DNA from: CADEEN01 sp963706685
Lineage (GTDB): Bacteria > Pseudomonadota > Gammaproteobacteria > Burkholderiales > Burkholderiaceae_C
Reading direction: 5' to 3'
Length of the DNA stretch: 64,000 bases
Assembly (NCBI GenBank): GCA_963706685.1
Contig: CAVPMY010000013.1
Coordinates: 1-64,000 of the forward strand
The position numbers and the translations under genes were made by a program. The stretch's first letter is position 1. Each line of letters starts with the position of its first letter. This document shows positions 7,511-16,274 of the stretch, one piece after another. The notes beneath the pieces are model-generated. The model did no database searches, was not told the origin of the DNA, and saw only the letters and a program-made list of their open reading frames with translations.

Positions 7511-8836
7511 CGGTGACGGCTTCCGCGCCGGCCGTGCTGCAGGTCTTCCCGCAGACCTGGCCCGAGATCAATCTGCTGGCGGCATTCGGCATGCTGCTGG
7601 CCTTCGGTGTGCTCGGCGGGTTGCTGGCCGAGCGCGCGCGCTGGTTGCCGTCGATCACCGGATTCATGGTGCTCGGCCTGATCATCGGCCCCAGCGGGCT
7701 CGGGCCTGTTGTCGCGCGAAGTGCTGCAGGATGCGCGGGTGCTGGTCGACATCGCACTCGGCCTGATCCTGTTTCGGCTGGGCGGTGTGCTGCACCCGGT
7801 GATGGCGTTGCGCGACAAGCCGCTGATGGTGACGAGCGTGGCCGAGAGCCTGGTGACCTTCGGCCTGATCCTGCCGCTGATGCTGTTCATGGGCGCGCCG
7901 GCGCTGGTGGCGGTGCTGGTGGCTGCGATCGCGGTGTCGTCGTCGCCGGCGGTGCTGATCCACGTCGCCGAGGAGTTGAACGCCGAGGGGCCCACGGTCG
8001 ATCGCGCCGAGGCGCTGGTGGCGTCCAACAACATCTTGTCCTTCCTGCTGTTCTCGCTGACTTTGCCGATTGCCTTGCTGGGCTCGCAGTTCGACCTGCG
8101 CACGTCGTTGCAGTTGCCGGCCTACCAGCTGGGCGGCGCAGCCTTGCTGAGCGTGGTCGTCGCTGCTCTGGTGACGTCGATCGCGCGGCTGACGCGGCGC
8201 CATGAGGAACACTTCCGCTTTGCGCTGGTGGTCGGTGCGGTGATGCTGACACTGGGCTTGGCGCAGGCGCTCAAGGTCTCGACCTTGTTTGCCGGCATTG
8301 CATTGGGTGTGGCCTGCCGCTGGCTGCAAGGGCGTACACGGCTGACGCGGGTCGAATTCGGCGGCGGCGGCGATGTCTTCTTCGTCATCCTGTTCGTCGT
8401 TGCCGGCGCCAACCTGCATCTCTACGAGATCCTTCTGTACGCGCCGGCAGCGCTGCTGTTTGTGGCCGTGCGGACCGTGGCCAAGGTCGGCGTGGTCTAT
8501 GGCTGCGGCATGGCCTTCAAGCAAGGACACCGCCAGTCATTGAGCGCCGGCCTGTTGCTGATGCCGCTGGCGGGCCTGGCGATCGGGCTGGTGCAGACCA
8601 CCAGCGCGCTGATGCCCGACCTCGGCGTGCGGGTGGCAGCCATCACGCTGGCGGCCGTGGCCTTGTTCGAGACGATCGGCCCGCCGATCGCCGCCTTTGC
8701 GCTGCGCTATTCGGGCGATGCGGGTCGCGCCACGCCGGTCGAAACGGCGACGCCGTCCTTTGAATCGACGCTGAATGCCGAGGCAGCGCCGGTCGTCGAC
8801 GCTGCTGCGGCCATTCCAGGCAAGGACACCGCCTGA
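7507..8836 (+). CDS. Second Kef-type cation:proton antiporter, with one frameshift
   Basis: Two overlapping frames join into one antiporter of about 440 residues. The first, from the ATG at 7507, reads through LLAAFGMLLAFGVLGGLLAERARWLPSI up to GLIIGPSGLG; the second continues LLSREVLQDARVLVDIALGL to the stop at 8836. The shift lies at about 7706-7712, where the run ctcgggcctg carries one base too many. The protein has about 12 membrane segments and no RCK domain, like the first antiporter. It starts in the stop codon of the hydrolase gene and its stop shares a base with the MscS start. A sequencing error is the simplest explanation for the shift, but a real inactivation is not excluded. Confidence 0.8.
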
Positions 8837-9804
8837 TGGACTGGAGCCGCCTCGGTCTGTCGATGCTCGACAAACCACTCTTTCAGTTCGGTTCGACAAG
8901 CCTCAATATCGTGACGTTGCTGGGTGCAGCGGTATTTATTGTCGGCGTGTGGTGGCTGGCCAGCCTGCTCGAGCGCAGCGTTTTGCGGCTGGCGCGGCGG
9001 CGTGGCGGCGTGGCGGCGTCCTACGGCCGCATCCACATGATCAGCCGCCTGCTGCGCTACGCGGTCTGGGTGCTGGGCACGGTGATCGGCCTGAACCAGT
9101 TGGGCATCGACCTGAGCAACATCGCGCTGCTGGGCAGTGCATTCGCGGTCGGCTTGGGCTTCGGGCTGCAGAACGTTGTCAGCAATTTTGTTTCGGGCAT
9201 CATCATCCTGCTCGAGCGCAGCTTGAAGGTGGGCGACTTCGTCGATCTGGAATCCGGCGTGCGCGGCCATGTGCGCGAAATCGCGATGCGCTACACGCGC
9301 GTCACCACCAACGACGAGATCGACGTCCTGGTCCCCAACGCCGAGTTCATCAATAAACGGGTCATCAACTGGACGCTCGACGATGCGTACCGGCGCATCA
9401 GGGTGCCTTTCGGCGTGGCCTATGGCACACCGAAGGAGCTGGTCAGGCAGGCCGGCATAGCCGCGGCGCTGACGCTGCCCGACGTGCTGAACTCTCCGGG
9501 GCGCGAGCCCACGGTGTGGCTCAACGCCTATGGCGACAACTCGATGAACTATGAAATCGTGGTCTGGGCCGATCGGGTGCTGACCACGCGACCCGCCTCC
9601 ACCCATGCCAAGCTGATGTGGGCCCTGGACGATGAACTCGCCAGTCGCGGCATCGAGATTCCGTTCCCGCAGCGCGACCTGCACATCAAGTCCGGCGCAC
9701 TCGATGTGCGCATGGTCCGCGACGCCGCTGCGGGATCTGCTGGAGACGCTGCGCACGCCACCGTGGACAGCCGTGGCGGCCGAGACCGCCGGCGCGCGGA
9801 TTGA
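8836..9804 (+). CDS. MscS-family mechanosensitive channel
   Basis: This 322-residue inner-membrane protein has two or three N-terminal membrane segments, then the pore-lining TM3 with glycine and alanine packing (LLGSAFAVGLGFGLQN, near 95-110) and the beta-domain motif LKVGDFVD. The C-terminal cytosolic cage ends with RGIEIPFPQRDLHI, a hallmark of the family. It opens under membrane tension to release ions and solutes in osmotic downshock. A 35-residue tail rich in Arg and Ala follows the usual end. It begins one base into the antiporter stop (TGATG), so it is cotranscribed with the two antiporters. Confidence 0.92.
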   Translation: MDWSRLGLSMLDKPLFQFGSTSLNIVTLLGAAVFIVGVWWLASLLERSVLRLARRRGGVAASYGRIHMISRLLRYAVWVLGTVIGLNQLGIDLSNIALLGSAFAVGLGFGLQNVVSNFVSGIIILLERSLKVGDFVDLESGVRGHVREIAMRYTRVTTNDEIDVLVPNAEFINKRVINWTLDDAYRRIRVPFGVAYGTPKELVRQAGIAAALTLPDVLNSPGREPTVWLNAYGDNSMNYEIVVWADRVLTTRPASTHAKLMWALDDELASRGIEIPFPQRDLHIKSGALDVRMVRDAAAGSAGDAAHATVDSRGGRDRRRAD

Positions 9805-10748
9805 CCGGCATCCGCATTGACATCGTGCGCCTGCTTTGCTTTGTGCTGCTGGGGGTGTTGCCGCTGACGGTACCCGCGGCGCAGCCGATTGCTGAAGACG
9901 AACCGCTGGAGGACGCGCGCCGCTCCGTGCGCGCCGGCGCCGAGTGGGTAGCGCAAGGTGTGGACAGCTGGTTCGGCGACAAGCCCTTTGCGGACGGCGG
10001 CAGCGTGACCGATGGTCGACTGAGCCTGAGTGTGCTGACCCGCCAGGACCGCAGCGCCGACTGGAGCGTTCGATTCAACGCCCGATTCAGGCTGCCGAAT
10101 CTCGATGAGCGGGCCCATCTTTTCGTTGGCCGTGACAACGAGCGGGAAATCGTCGCCGATACGCCGGGCGCGTTCTCTCGGCAGGATCGTCAGTTGCAGG
10201 AGCGGCGTGAGGATCGCTCGTTTTTCGCCGGACTGGGCTTCGCGCTGCGTGACACGGTGGACTTGCGGCTGGGTCTGCGCGGAGGCTTGAAGCCCTATGC
10301 GCAGGCGCGCTACCGCCGTCCATGGGTTCTGGGCGAGCGCGACCTGATCGAGTTCCGCGAGACGGTTTTCTGGTCTGTCGACGATCACTTCGGATCGACC
10401 ACCGCGCTGTCCTACGAACACGCCTACTCACCGAGCCTGGCGCTGCGCTGGCTCAACGCGGCCACGATCACCCAGGAGTCGCGCCATTTCGAATGGTCGA
10501 GCAGCCTGGGGGCCTACAAGTCGCTGGGCGATCAGCGTCAGGTCTCGGTCGCCGCCGTACTCGGCGGCACACGGGGCTCGGGCGTTGGCGTCTCGGAGTA
10601 CGGGTTGCAAGCCAAGTGGCAGCAGCGGGTCTACAAGGATTGGCTGCTGGGCGATGTCACCATTGGCCACTACTGGCCGCGCGATGATGCCTTGAGCGAG
10701 CGCGGCCGCAGTTGGGCGCTCGGTGCCGGACTACAGATGCGTTTCTAG
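9801..10748 (+). CDS. Outer-membrane beta-barrel-like protein of unknown function
   Basis: The 315-residue product starts at a TTG that overlaps the MscS stop (TTGA); there is no better ATG nearby. A signal peptide is visible (LLCFVLLGVLPLTVPAAQ, residues about 10-28). The mature part has alternating hydrophobic residues, a WSVRFNARFRLP strand and a final aromatic residue (GLQMRF), as expected for an outer-membrane barrel. I do not recognise the exact family. As the last gene of the ion and gamma-glutamyl operon, it may be an outer-membrane passage or sensor, but this rests on position only. Confidence 0.75.
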   Translation: MTGIRIDIVRLLCFVLLGVLPLTVPAAQPIAEDEPLEDARRSVRAGAEWVAQGVDSWFGDKPFADGGSVTDGRLSLSVLTRQDRSADWSVRFNARFRLPNLDERAHLFVGRDNEREIVADTPGAFSRQDRQLQERREDRSFFAGLGFALRDTVDLRLGLRGGLKPYAQARYRRPWVLGERDLIEFRETVFWSVDDHFGSTTALSYEHAYSPSLALRWLNAATITQESRHFEWSSSLGAYKSLGDQRQVSVAAVLGGTRGSGVGVSEYGLQAKWQQRVYKDWLLGDVTIGHYWPRDDALSERGRSWALGAGLQMRF

Positions 10749-10784
10749 GGTGGTCTTGCGGGGAAATCGTGCTGCGCACGCGCC

Positions 10785-11411
10785 TCAGAGCGCACCCCGG
10801 GCGGCGGCGCCTTGCAACTCACCTTCGAGCCAGGGCACCAGGTCGTCGAAGAGCAGGCCCACGGTCTGCGACAGCGCAGCAGCGGCGGCCGCCGAATCGG
10901 CCGTCGCGCTGGTGGCGCTGGCTTCGAACTGCCGACGGGCGATGCGCGTGCGGCTGCGGCGGTCGAAGAGTTCGGCTGTCAGCGCCAGCCGGCCCTGCCC
11001 GGGCGTTGCGCTGACGTCGTGGTGCAGCGTGTCGATGGCGATCGTCAGCACCCAGTCGGCGCGCACGGGCTCGCCGACGAGGCCCACCGCAGCCGCAACG
11101 CCGCGCGACTCGAGGCGGCGCTGCAGCAGCCGTGGCAATTGCCGCACCGGTCGTTCGGACCAGGAGGCGAGCTGGTAGAAGGCGAACTCGTGAGCCTTTC
11201 GCGAATAGGCGATCGAGACCGTGTCGGCCTGTGCGTCGGCAGGCAAGGGCTGGATCAGCAACGCGCGAAGCAACGGCTCGGCACGACGGGGCGTTGCGGC
11301 CGCGGCGTCATGGAGCACATGGTGGACATGCGGCGCGCTGTCGCTGCCGATGCCGACCGATACGCACGCCGACAGCAGCAGCGGCGCCAGCAAGACCAGC
11401 AGCGGCTTCAA
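10785..11411 (-). CDS. ABC-type transport auxiliary lipoprotein of a Mla/Pqi-like system (PqiC-like)
   Basis: The 208-residue protein has a lipoprotein signal with lipobox LLSAC (Cys16). The body fits the ABC-transport auxiliary (PqiC/DUF330-like) fold: an N-terminal strand ending LLIQPLP, a YSRKAHEFAFYQLASWSE motif near 70-85 and RPVRQLPRLLQRRLE. Such lipoproteins sit on the inner leaflet of the outer membrane and dock MCE proteins that move lipids between the membranes. It is the last gene of the four-gene minus-strand operon, and its ATG overlaps the stop of the MCE gene. Confidence 0.85.
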   Translation of the reverse strand: MKPLLVLLAPLLLSACVSVGIGSDSAPHVHHVLHDAAAATPRRAEPLLRALLIQPLPADAQADTVSIAYSRKAHEFAFYQLASWSERPVRQLPRLLQRRLESRGVAAAVGLVGEPVRADWVLTIAIDTLHHDVSATPGQGRLALTAELFDRRSRTRIARRQFEASATSATADSAAAAAALSQTVGLLFDDLVPWLEGELQGAAARGAL

Positions 11412-12397
11412 GGCAGTTGCTCCCCTGGGCCGAGCTGCCCCTTGGCTGGCCCCAGCAGCGCCGCCCGCGGATCGCGCAGGCCATCGAGGACGCGGCTGGC
11501 GGTCTCGATGCTCAGACGCAACTCGGCAACGGCCGCCTCCAGCTGGTAGTCGACATTGGCCGCCGTATCCTGCAGCCGCTGTGCGCTGGCGGTGGCCTGC
11601 TGTTCCACGGACACACCGGCGGCTGCGACCTTCGTCATCGCTTTGCGTGCATCGTCCAATGCACGTTCGGTCTCGGCGAGCGTGGTGTCCAGACGCCCGC
11701 CGACCTGTTCTGCCACGATGAGGGCCCGATCGCCGGCGCGGCCCAGCCGGCCGGCGGCGCTGCCGACCTCATTGGCCGCAGCACCGACCCGATCGAGTGT
11801 TTTGTCAAGCGCACCCAGACGTTGATTGAGGCCGGCCGACAGATCGCGCAAGTTGCGCAGCGTGGCCATCGCGGCCTCGCGGTTGTCGGCGCTGAGCAAC
11901 TGGTTGAGGCTGTCGATCGTCACTGCGGCCATGTCACCGACCTTGTTGACGCGGCCGGACAGGTCATCGAATTCCGAGCGGCCTTCGCCGAGCACCGGGT
12001 AGCGTTCGCTATTGGCCACCGCGGTCAGCAACGCGCCCGGCGGCTGGCCGGTGGACAGCTCGATGCGGGCGATGCCGGTGACGAAATTGCGCGTCACCAC
12101 CGCCGTCGTGTTGGTGCGCAACGGCGCGCGTTTGTCGATGCGCACTTCGACGCGCACGCGGCTGAGCTGCTCGTCGGCCAGCGCATAGTCCTCGACACGG
12201 CCAATCTTGATGCCGCGCAGGGTGACTTCGGCGCCGACTTCGAGCCCGTCGAGTGATTGCCTCTCGAAGTAGATCGTGTAGCGGCTGATGTCGGCGGCGC
12301 CGCCGACGTTCCTCAGCCAGACGATGCTGAGTACCAGCGCCGCCAGCAATGCCAGCACCGCCGCGCCGACCCAGGTGTATCGCGCTTCAGCTTCCAT
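11408..12397 (-). CDS. MCE-domain protein, lipid-transport substrate-binding subunit (MlaD-like)
   Basis: The 329-residue protein has one N-terminal membrane anchor (AAVLALLAALVLSIVWL, residues about 12-30). A single MCE domain follows (about 37-120, with YFERQSLDGLEVGAEV and RGIKIGRVEDY), then a long helical region rich in Ala and Leu. MCE proteins form hexamers in the periplasm that carry lipids. The helical tail is longer than that of E. coli MlaD (183 residues) and could form a tube or reach the lipoprotein partner. The start at 12397 (MEAEARYTW) overlaps the end of the ATPase gene by 11 bases. Confidence 0.9.
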   Translation of the reverse strand: MEAEARYTWVGAAVLALLAALVLSIVWLRNVGGAADISRYTIYFERQSLDGLEVGAEVTLRGIKIGRVEDYALADEQLSRVRVEVRIDKRAPLRTNTTAVVTRNFVTGIARIELSTGQPPGALLTAVANSERYPVLGEGRSEFDDLSGRVNKVGDMAAVTIDSLNQLLSADNREAAMATLRNLRDLSAGLNQRLGALDKTLDRVGAAANEVGSAAGRLGRAGDRALIVAEQVGGRLDTTLAETERALDDARKAMTKVAAAGVSVEQQATASAQRLQDTAANVDYQLEAAVAELRLSIETASRVLDGLRDPRAALLGPAKGQLGPGEQLP

Positions 12398-13154
12398 GGA
12401 TGGGGTCTCCGTTGGCCATGGTCCGGACAGAAAAGTAGTCTCGCAGCCAGTCGTCATCGACCGACATGGCTTCGTGCACTGTACCGTCAGCCAGCACCGT
12501 GCCGCGCGCCAGCACGATCAGCCGGTCCACCACCGTGAGCAGGGTGTCCAGGTCGTGGGTGACCAGGAACACGGTGAGGCCCAGATCGTCGACGAGCGAG
12601 CGCACCAGGCGGTCGAAGGCGCGCGCGGTGATCGGGTCGAGCCCGGACGTGGGCTCGTCGAGGAAGAGGATCTCGGGTTCGAGCGCCAGCGCACGCGCGA
12701 TCGCTGCACGTTTGCGCATGCCGCCCGACAGCTCGCTGGGCCGTTTGGCTCCCGCGTCGACCGGCAGCCCGGACTGCAGCAGGCGCAAGGCCACCACGGC
12801 GTCGATGGTGGCGGGCGAGAGTTTCGTGTGTTCACGCAACGGCACGGCCACGTTCTGCGCCACCGTCAGCGATGAAAACAGCGCGCCGTCCTGGAACATC
12901 ATGCCGAAGCGCCGGCGCACGGCATCGAGCTCGCGCGGCGGGGCGGCCCACATGTCGCAGTCGAACAGGCGCACGCGGCCGGATGTCGGCCGGTGCAAGC
13001 CGATGATTTCGCGCAGCAGCACCGACTTGCCGGTGCCGCTGGCGCCGATCAGCGCCACCAGCGTGCCGCGGCCGACGCTGAAGCTGACGCCGTCGTGCAC
13101 GCTGTTGGCGCCGAACCGCGTGGCGATGCCTTCGACCTCGATGACTGAGCCCAT
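12387..13154 (-). CDS. ABC transporter ATP-binding protein of the Mla-like system (MlaF-like)
   Basis: The 255-residue ATPase shows Walker A (GASGTGKSVLL, near 38-48), the signature LSGGMRKRAAIARAL (near 145) and Walker B with catalytic Glu (EILFLDEPTSGLDP, near 165), then the H-loop (VTHDLDT). The LSGGM form of the signature and the DGALFSSLTV motif are typical of MlaF and other MCE-linked ATPases. It energises lipid movement with the permease encoded just upstream (8-base gap). The gene looks complete. Confidence 0.93.
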   Translation of the reverse strand: MGSVIEVEGIATRFGANSVHDGVSFSVGRGTLVALIGASGTGKSVLLREIIGLHRPTSGRVRLFDCDMWAAPPRELDAVRRRFGMMFQDGALFSSLTVAQNVAVPLREHTKLSPATIDAVVALRLLQSGLPVDAGAKRPSELSGGMRKRAAIARALALEPEILFLDEPTSGLDPITARAFDRLVRSLVDDLGLTVFLVTHDLDTLLTVVDRLIVLARGTVLADGTVHEAMSVDDDWLRDYFSVRTMANGDPIHGS

Positions 13155-13162
13155 GATCGACC

Positions 13163-14281
13163 TTACCAGTCGAGCGCTTGCAGCAGCACGGCGAATCCCG
13201 CGTCGAGCAGGATCACGGCGACGATGCTCTGCACGACCGTCGAGGTGGTGGCTTCGCCCAGGGCCCGCGTGTCGCGGGCCACCGTCATGCCCATGCGCGC
13301 GCCGATGACAGCGATGACGAGCGCAAACACCGGCGCCTTGACGAGGCCGACAAAGACGTGGCGCACATCGAGGGCCTCGCGCAGCCGCGCCAGGAAGGCG
13401 GGCGGCGTGATGTCGAGCATCGGTCCGGCAATCGCCATCGCGCCGGCCAGGCTCATCACGTCGCCGACAAAGACCAGCAACGGCAGCGCGATCATCAGGG
13501 CCAGCACCCGTGGCACCACCAGCACCTGCCACGGCGACAGGCCGAGCGTGCGGATGGCGTCGATCTCTTCGGTCAAGCGCATCGAGCCGAGTTGCGCCGT
13601 GAACGCAGCGCCCGAACGGCCGGCGACGATCACCGCGACGAGGATCGGCGCGAACTCGCGCGTCGCGGCGATGCCCACGCCATCGACGACGAAGATGTTG
13701 GCGCCGTACTTCTCAGCCTGCAGGCCGAGCAGGTAGGCAATGACGACGCCGATCAGCATCGTCACCAGCGCGACCACGGGGATGGCGTTGAGGCCCGTCT
13801 GCTCGAGCTGTGTCGTCAGCTCGCGCAGGCGCAGTCGCCGTGGCCGCACCAGCGCTTCGCCGAGGGCGGCGGCGGTCGCGCCGAGAAAGTTCAGGTGTCC
13901 GTGCAGCAGCGAGCCCAGCGTGGTCGTCTGCCGGCCGAGCAGCGCCAGCAGGCCTTGGCGCAGCGGCGGTGCAGCGGCCGCGGTCGCGTCCAGGTGCTTG
14001 CGCACGCCCTCGACGATGCGGGCATTGACATCACTGAAGCCAACCCAATTGCGCCCGTGGCCCGCGGTGCCGGCGCGTTGCACGGCACGCAGCAGCAGCA
14101 GCGCCGATGCGGAATCGATCTGCTCGAGGGCGCTGCCATCGATCGTTGCCTGCTCCGGCAGCGCCAGGCCGCTCAACGCCAGCTCGATCTCGGCCAATCG
14201 CGTCATGCGCCAGGCACCGGCCAGCTGCATCGTCGTGGCCGCCTTGTCGGCTTCGATCGAGAACCATTGCGTGTCAGGCAT
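13163..14281 (-). CDS. MlaE-family permease with N-terminal STAS domain
   Basis: The 372-residue protein joins a STAS-like domain (residues about 1-100, including ATIDGSALEQIDSASALLLL) to a MlaE permease domain with five or so membrane helices (from about 150, with ALVTMLIGVVIAYL and MRLTEEIDAIRTLGLSPWQVLV). In E. coli the STAS protein MlaB is a separate gene; here and in many betaproteobacteria it is fused. The start at 14281 (MPDTQWFSI) is preferred over the one at 14338. It is the first gene of the lipid-transport operon; the LysR gene lies 70 bases upstream on the same strand. Confidence 0.9.
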   Translation of the reverse strand: MPDTQWFSIEADKAATTMQLAGAWRMTRLAEIELALSGLALPEQATIDGSALEQIDSASALLLLRAVQRAGTAGHGRNWVGFSDVNARIVEGVRKHLDATAAAAPPLRQGLLALLGRQTTTLGSLLHGHLNFLGATAAALGEALVRPRRLRLRELTTQLEQTGLNAIPVVALVTMLIGVVIAYLLGLQAEKYGANIFVVDGVGIAATREFAPILVAVIVAGRSGAAFTAQLGSMRLTEEIDAIRTLGLSPWQVLVVPRVLALMIALPLLVFVGDVMSLAGAMAIAGPMLDITPPAFLARLREALDVRHVFVGLVKAPVFALVIAVIGARMGMTVARDTRALGEATTSTVVQSIVAVILLDAGFAVLLQALDW

Positions 14282-14351
14282 GGGCAACGATTGTGCGCCA
14301 GCATTTGCAGGCTGCGGCGCCAGGCAAGGGTTGCGCACAAACGACGTGAAT

Positions 14352-15317
14352 TCAGGCCTCCAGCATGTGCGACAGCGCGGGGCCGATGGCCTGCATCAGC
14401 ACCTTGATGCGCATCGTATGGCGCAGCTCGCGATGGGTCAGCACCCACAGTGGCGTTTCCAGCTCGGCGATCGTGTCGGTCAGCGGCTGCAGATCCGGGC
14501 ACGTGCGCTCGACAAACGTTGGCAGCAGGGCGATGCCCAGCCCGGCCCGCACCATTGTCAAGGCGTGGCTGAAGCCGTCGACCCGCAGGGCGATCGAGCT
14601 GTCGGGCACCTGGCTGTCGAGCCAGCGGTCGAATTTCAGGTCGCGCGAAAACTGCTCGAAGGCGATCCAGCGCCGTTGCGGCAACAAGGCCTCGACGCTG
14701 CGCCGGGTGACGCGGATGCCCGGACGGCGCAGCGCGTAGACGCGGAACCCTATCCTGCCCAGGCGTCGGCCGATCAGCCACTCGGGCACCGCTTCGCTGA
14801 TGCGGATGGCGACATCGGCCTCGCGCCGCGCCAGGCTGGCATGGTCGCGCGAGGCCACCAGCTCGAGGGTGACATCGGGGAAGGCGTTGGCGAACTGGGC
14901 CAGCACCGGCGGCAGCAGGTGGTCGATGACCACACCGGCCACGGACACGCGCACATGGCCGCTCGGCCGCAGATCCTGGCCGATGACGCGCAACTCGGCA
15001 TCGCGGGCCAGGGGTGCCATCGCGCTGGCGGCTTCAACGACGGTTTCGCCGGCCGCTGTCGGCGTGTAGCGGCCGCGCTCGCGCTCGAACAGGCGCGCTT
15101 TGAGCCGCGTCTCGATCGAATCGAGCTTGCGCAGCAGGGTCACGTGCGACATCGCCAGCGCGTCAGTGGCGCGGGCAACGCTGCCGGCACGTGCCACGGC
15201 CAGCACGGTTTCGAAATCCGTCCAGGCCAGCAGCGATCGGGCCGACGCCTCGGCGGGCACGGCGGCCAGGCGAGCACGCGGCTCACGGCGAGATGCCGTC
15301 TTGGCTTTGCTTTTCAT
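14352..15317 (-). CDS. LysR-family transcriptional regulator
   Basis: The 321-residue protein has an N-terminal winged helix-turn-helix (about residues 32-90, with SVARATDALAMSHVTLLRKLDSIE and LFERERGRYTPTAAGE) and a LysR substrate-binding domain after it (PSGHVRVSVAGVVIDHLLPP onward). A 30-residue basic extension precedes the DNA-binding part. It is divergent from the envelope-protein operon starting at 15409, and a dyad (15321-15338) sits directly before its start, so it probably regulates itself and perhaps the divergent operon. Its ligand is unknown. Confidence 0.92.
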   Translation of the reverse strand: MKSKAKTASRREPRARLAAVPAEASARSLLAWTDFETVLAVARAGSVARATDALAMSHVTLLRKLDSIETRLKARLFERERGRYTPTAAGETVVEAASAMAPLARDAELRVIGQDLRPSGHVRVSVAGVVIDHLLPPVLAQFANAFPDVTLELVASRDHASLARREADVAIRISEAVPEWLIGRRLGRIGFRVYALRRPGIRVTRRSVEALLPQRRWIAFEQFSRDLKFDRWLDSQVPDSSIALRVDGFSHALTMVRAGLGIALLPTFVERTCPDLQPLTDTIAELETPLWVLTHRELRHTMRIKVLMQAIGPALSHMLEA

Positions 15318-15320
15318 TAT

Positions 15321-15338
15321 TGAAGATCCAATTCTTCA
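15321..15338. promoter_or_regulatory. Dyad TGAAGA-N6-TCTTCA, probable LysR operator
   Basis: A perfect six-base inverted repeat with a six-base spacer lies 4 bases upstream of the LysR start codon, in an AT-rich 91-base divergent intergenic region. Position and spacing fit autoregulation by a LysR-type protein; binding is not shown. Confidence 0.5.
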
Positions 15339-15408
15339 TTTGAGACTTTGCATTGTCGAATCCGAAAAGATAACCTGTGAAGGTCGTTGACACAAGCAGG
15401 AGAGCGAC

Positions 15409-15873
15409 ATGGAAAGAATCAGCCATTGGCTGGCCTGGGCCACGGTCGCCGTGATCGTGCTGTTTGCCGGGCTGAACTGGTCGGTGCTCAGCGCGCCGGC
15501 AGCATTGAATCTGGTGGCCGCCGAAGTGCAGGCGCCAGTGGGAGTGATCCTGCTGGCCATGACCGCGGTCTTCGTGGCGCTGTTCATCGTCGCCACGCTG
15601 TACAGCCGCATCGGCACGCTGCTCGAAACGCGGCGCCTGCTCAAGGAAGTGCAGCAGGCGCGCAACCTGGCCGAGCAGGCCGAGGCTTCGCGCCTGGAAA
15701 ACCTGCACCAGCTCATCGCCACCGAGTTTCGGCTGCTCAACGAACGCCTCGGCTCGCTCACCATGGGCGTCAAGAGCAACGCTGCACCGAGCGATGAAAC
15801 GTCCGCCGAGAAATCTGCCGAGTTCAGTCCCGTTTCACTCAGCGCCATCGTCACCGGGCGCGGCGCCGCTTGA
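15409..15873 (+). CDS. Two-helix membrane protein with cytoplasmic coiled coil (LapA-like)
   Basis: The 154-residue protein has two membrane segments (about 8-25 and 44-64: WATVAVIVLFAGLNW and VGVILLAMTAVFVALFIV). A predicted coiled coil follows (about 70-125, LLETRRLLKEVQQARNLAEQ), ending in a loose Ser/Ala-rich tail. This layout matches the LapA (YciS-like) group, whose E. coli member takes part in lipopolysaccharide assembly; sequence similarity is moderate, so only the architecture is claimed. An AGGAGAG site precedes the start. It is the first gene of a plus-strand run of envelope and stress proteins to 18220. Confidence 0.65.
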   Translation: MERISHWLAWATVAVIVLFAGLNWSVLSAPAALNLVAAEVQAPVGVILLAMTAVFVALFIVATLYSRIGTLLETRRLLKEVQQARNLAEQAEASRLENLHQLIATEFRLLNERLGSLTMGVKSNAAPSDETSAEKSAEFSPVSLSAIVTGRGAA

Positions 15874-15914
15874 AGTCCCCAACAACGCTCTCAATCTCAC
15901 ATAAGGATCCTCCC

Positions 15915-16244
15915 ATGAACAACACCACCTCCAACACCACCGCTCGCTTTGTCCGCTGGATGACTCTCGGCGTGCTGGCCTTGTTTCTTGCAGCGTGCGC
16001 TGGCACACCGAAAACCGAGGCCACCGGCGAGTATGTCGACGACACCGTGATCACGACCAAGGTCAAGGCTGCGTTGCTCAACGATCCGGTGGTCAGCGGC
16101 CTGGCGGTCAACGTCGAGACCTTCAAGGGCATCGTGCAGTTGAGTGGCTTCGTCAAGACGGCTGCAGAGCGCGACCGCGCCGTTGATGTGGCGCGCAAGG
16201 TCGGCGGCGTCGAGCAGATCAAGAACGACATCATCATCCGATGA
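15915..16244 (+). CDS. BON-domain lipoprotein (OsmY/phospholipid-binding type)
   Basis: The 109-residue protein has a signal peptide with lipobox LAACA (Cys near residue 29) and one BON domain (about 42-108: DDTVITTKVKAALLNDP and VSGFVKTAAERDRAVDVA-like strands ending GVEQIKNDIII). BON domains bind phospholipid membranes; single-BON lipoproteins resemble half of OsmY and are usually induced by osmotic or envelope stress. An AAGGATCCTCCC stretch precedes the ATG at 15915. It is probably cotranscribed with its neighbours. Confidence 0.9.
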   Translation: MNNTTSNTTARFVRWMTLGVLALFLAACAGTPKTEATGEYVDDTVITTKVKAALLNDPVVSGLAVNVETFKGIVQLSGFVKTAAERDRAVDVARKVGGVEQIKNDIIIR

Positions 16245-16274
16245 TCAGTTGCGTATCGCCTGAAGAATCACACC

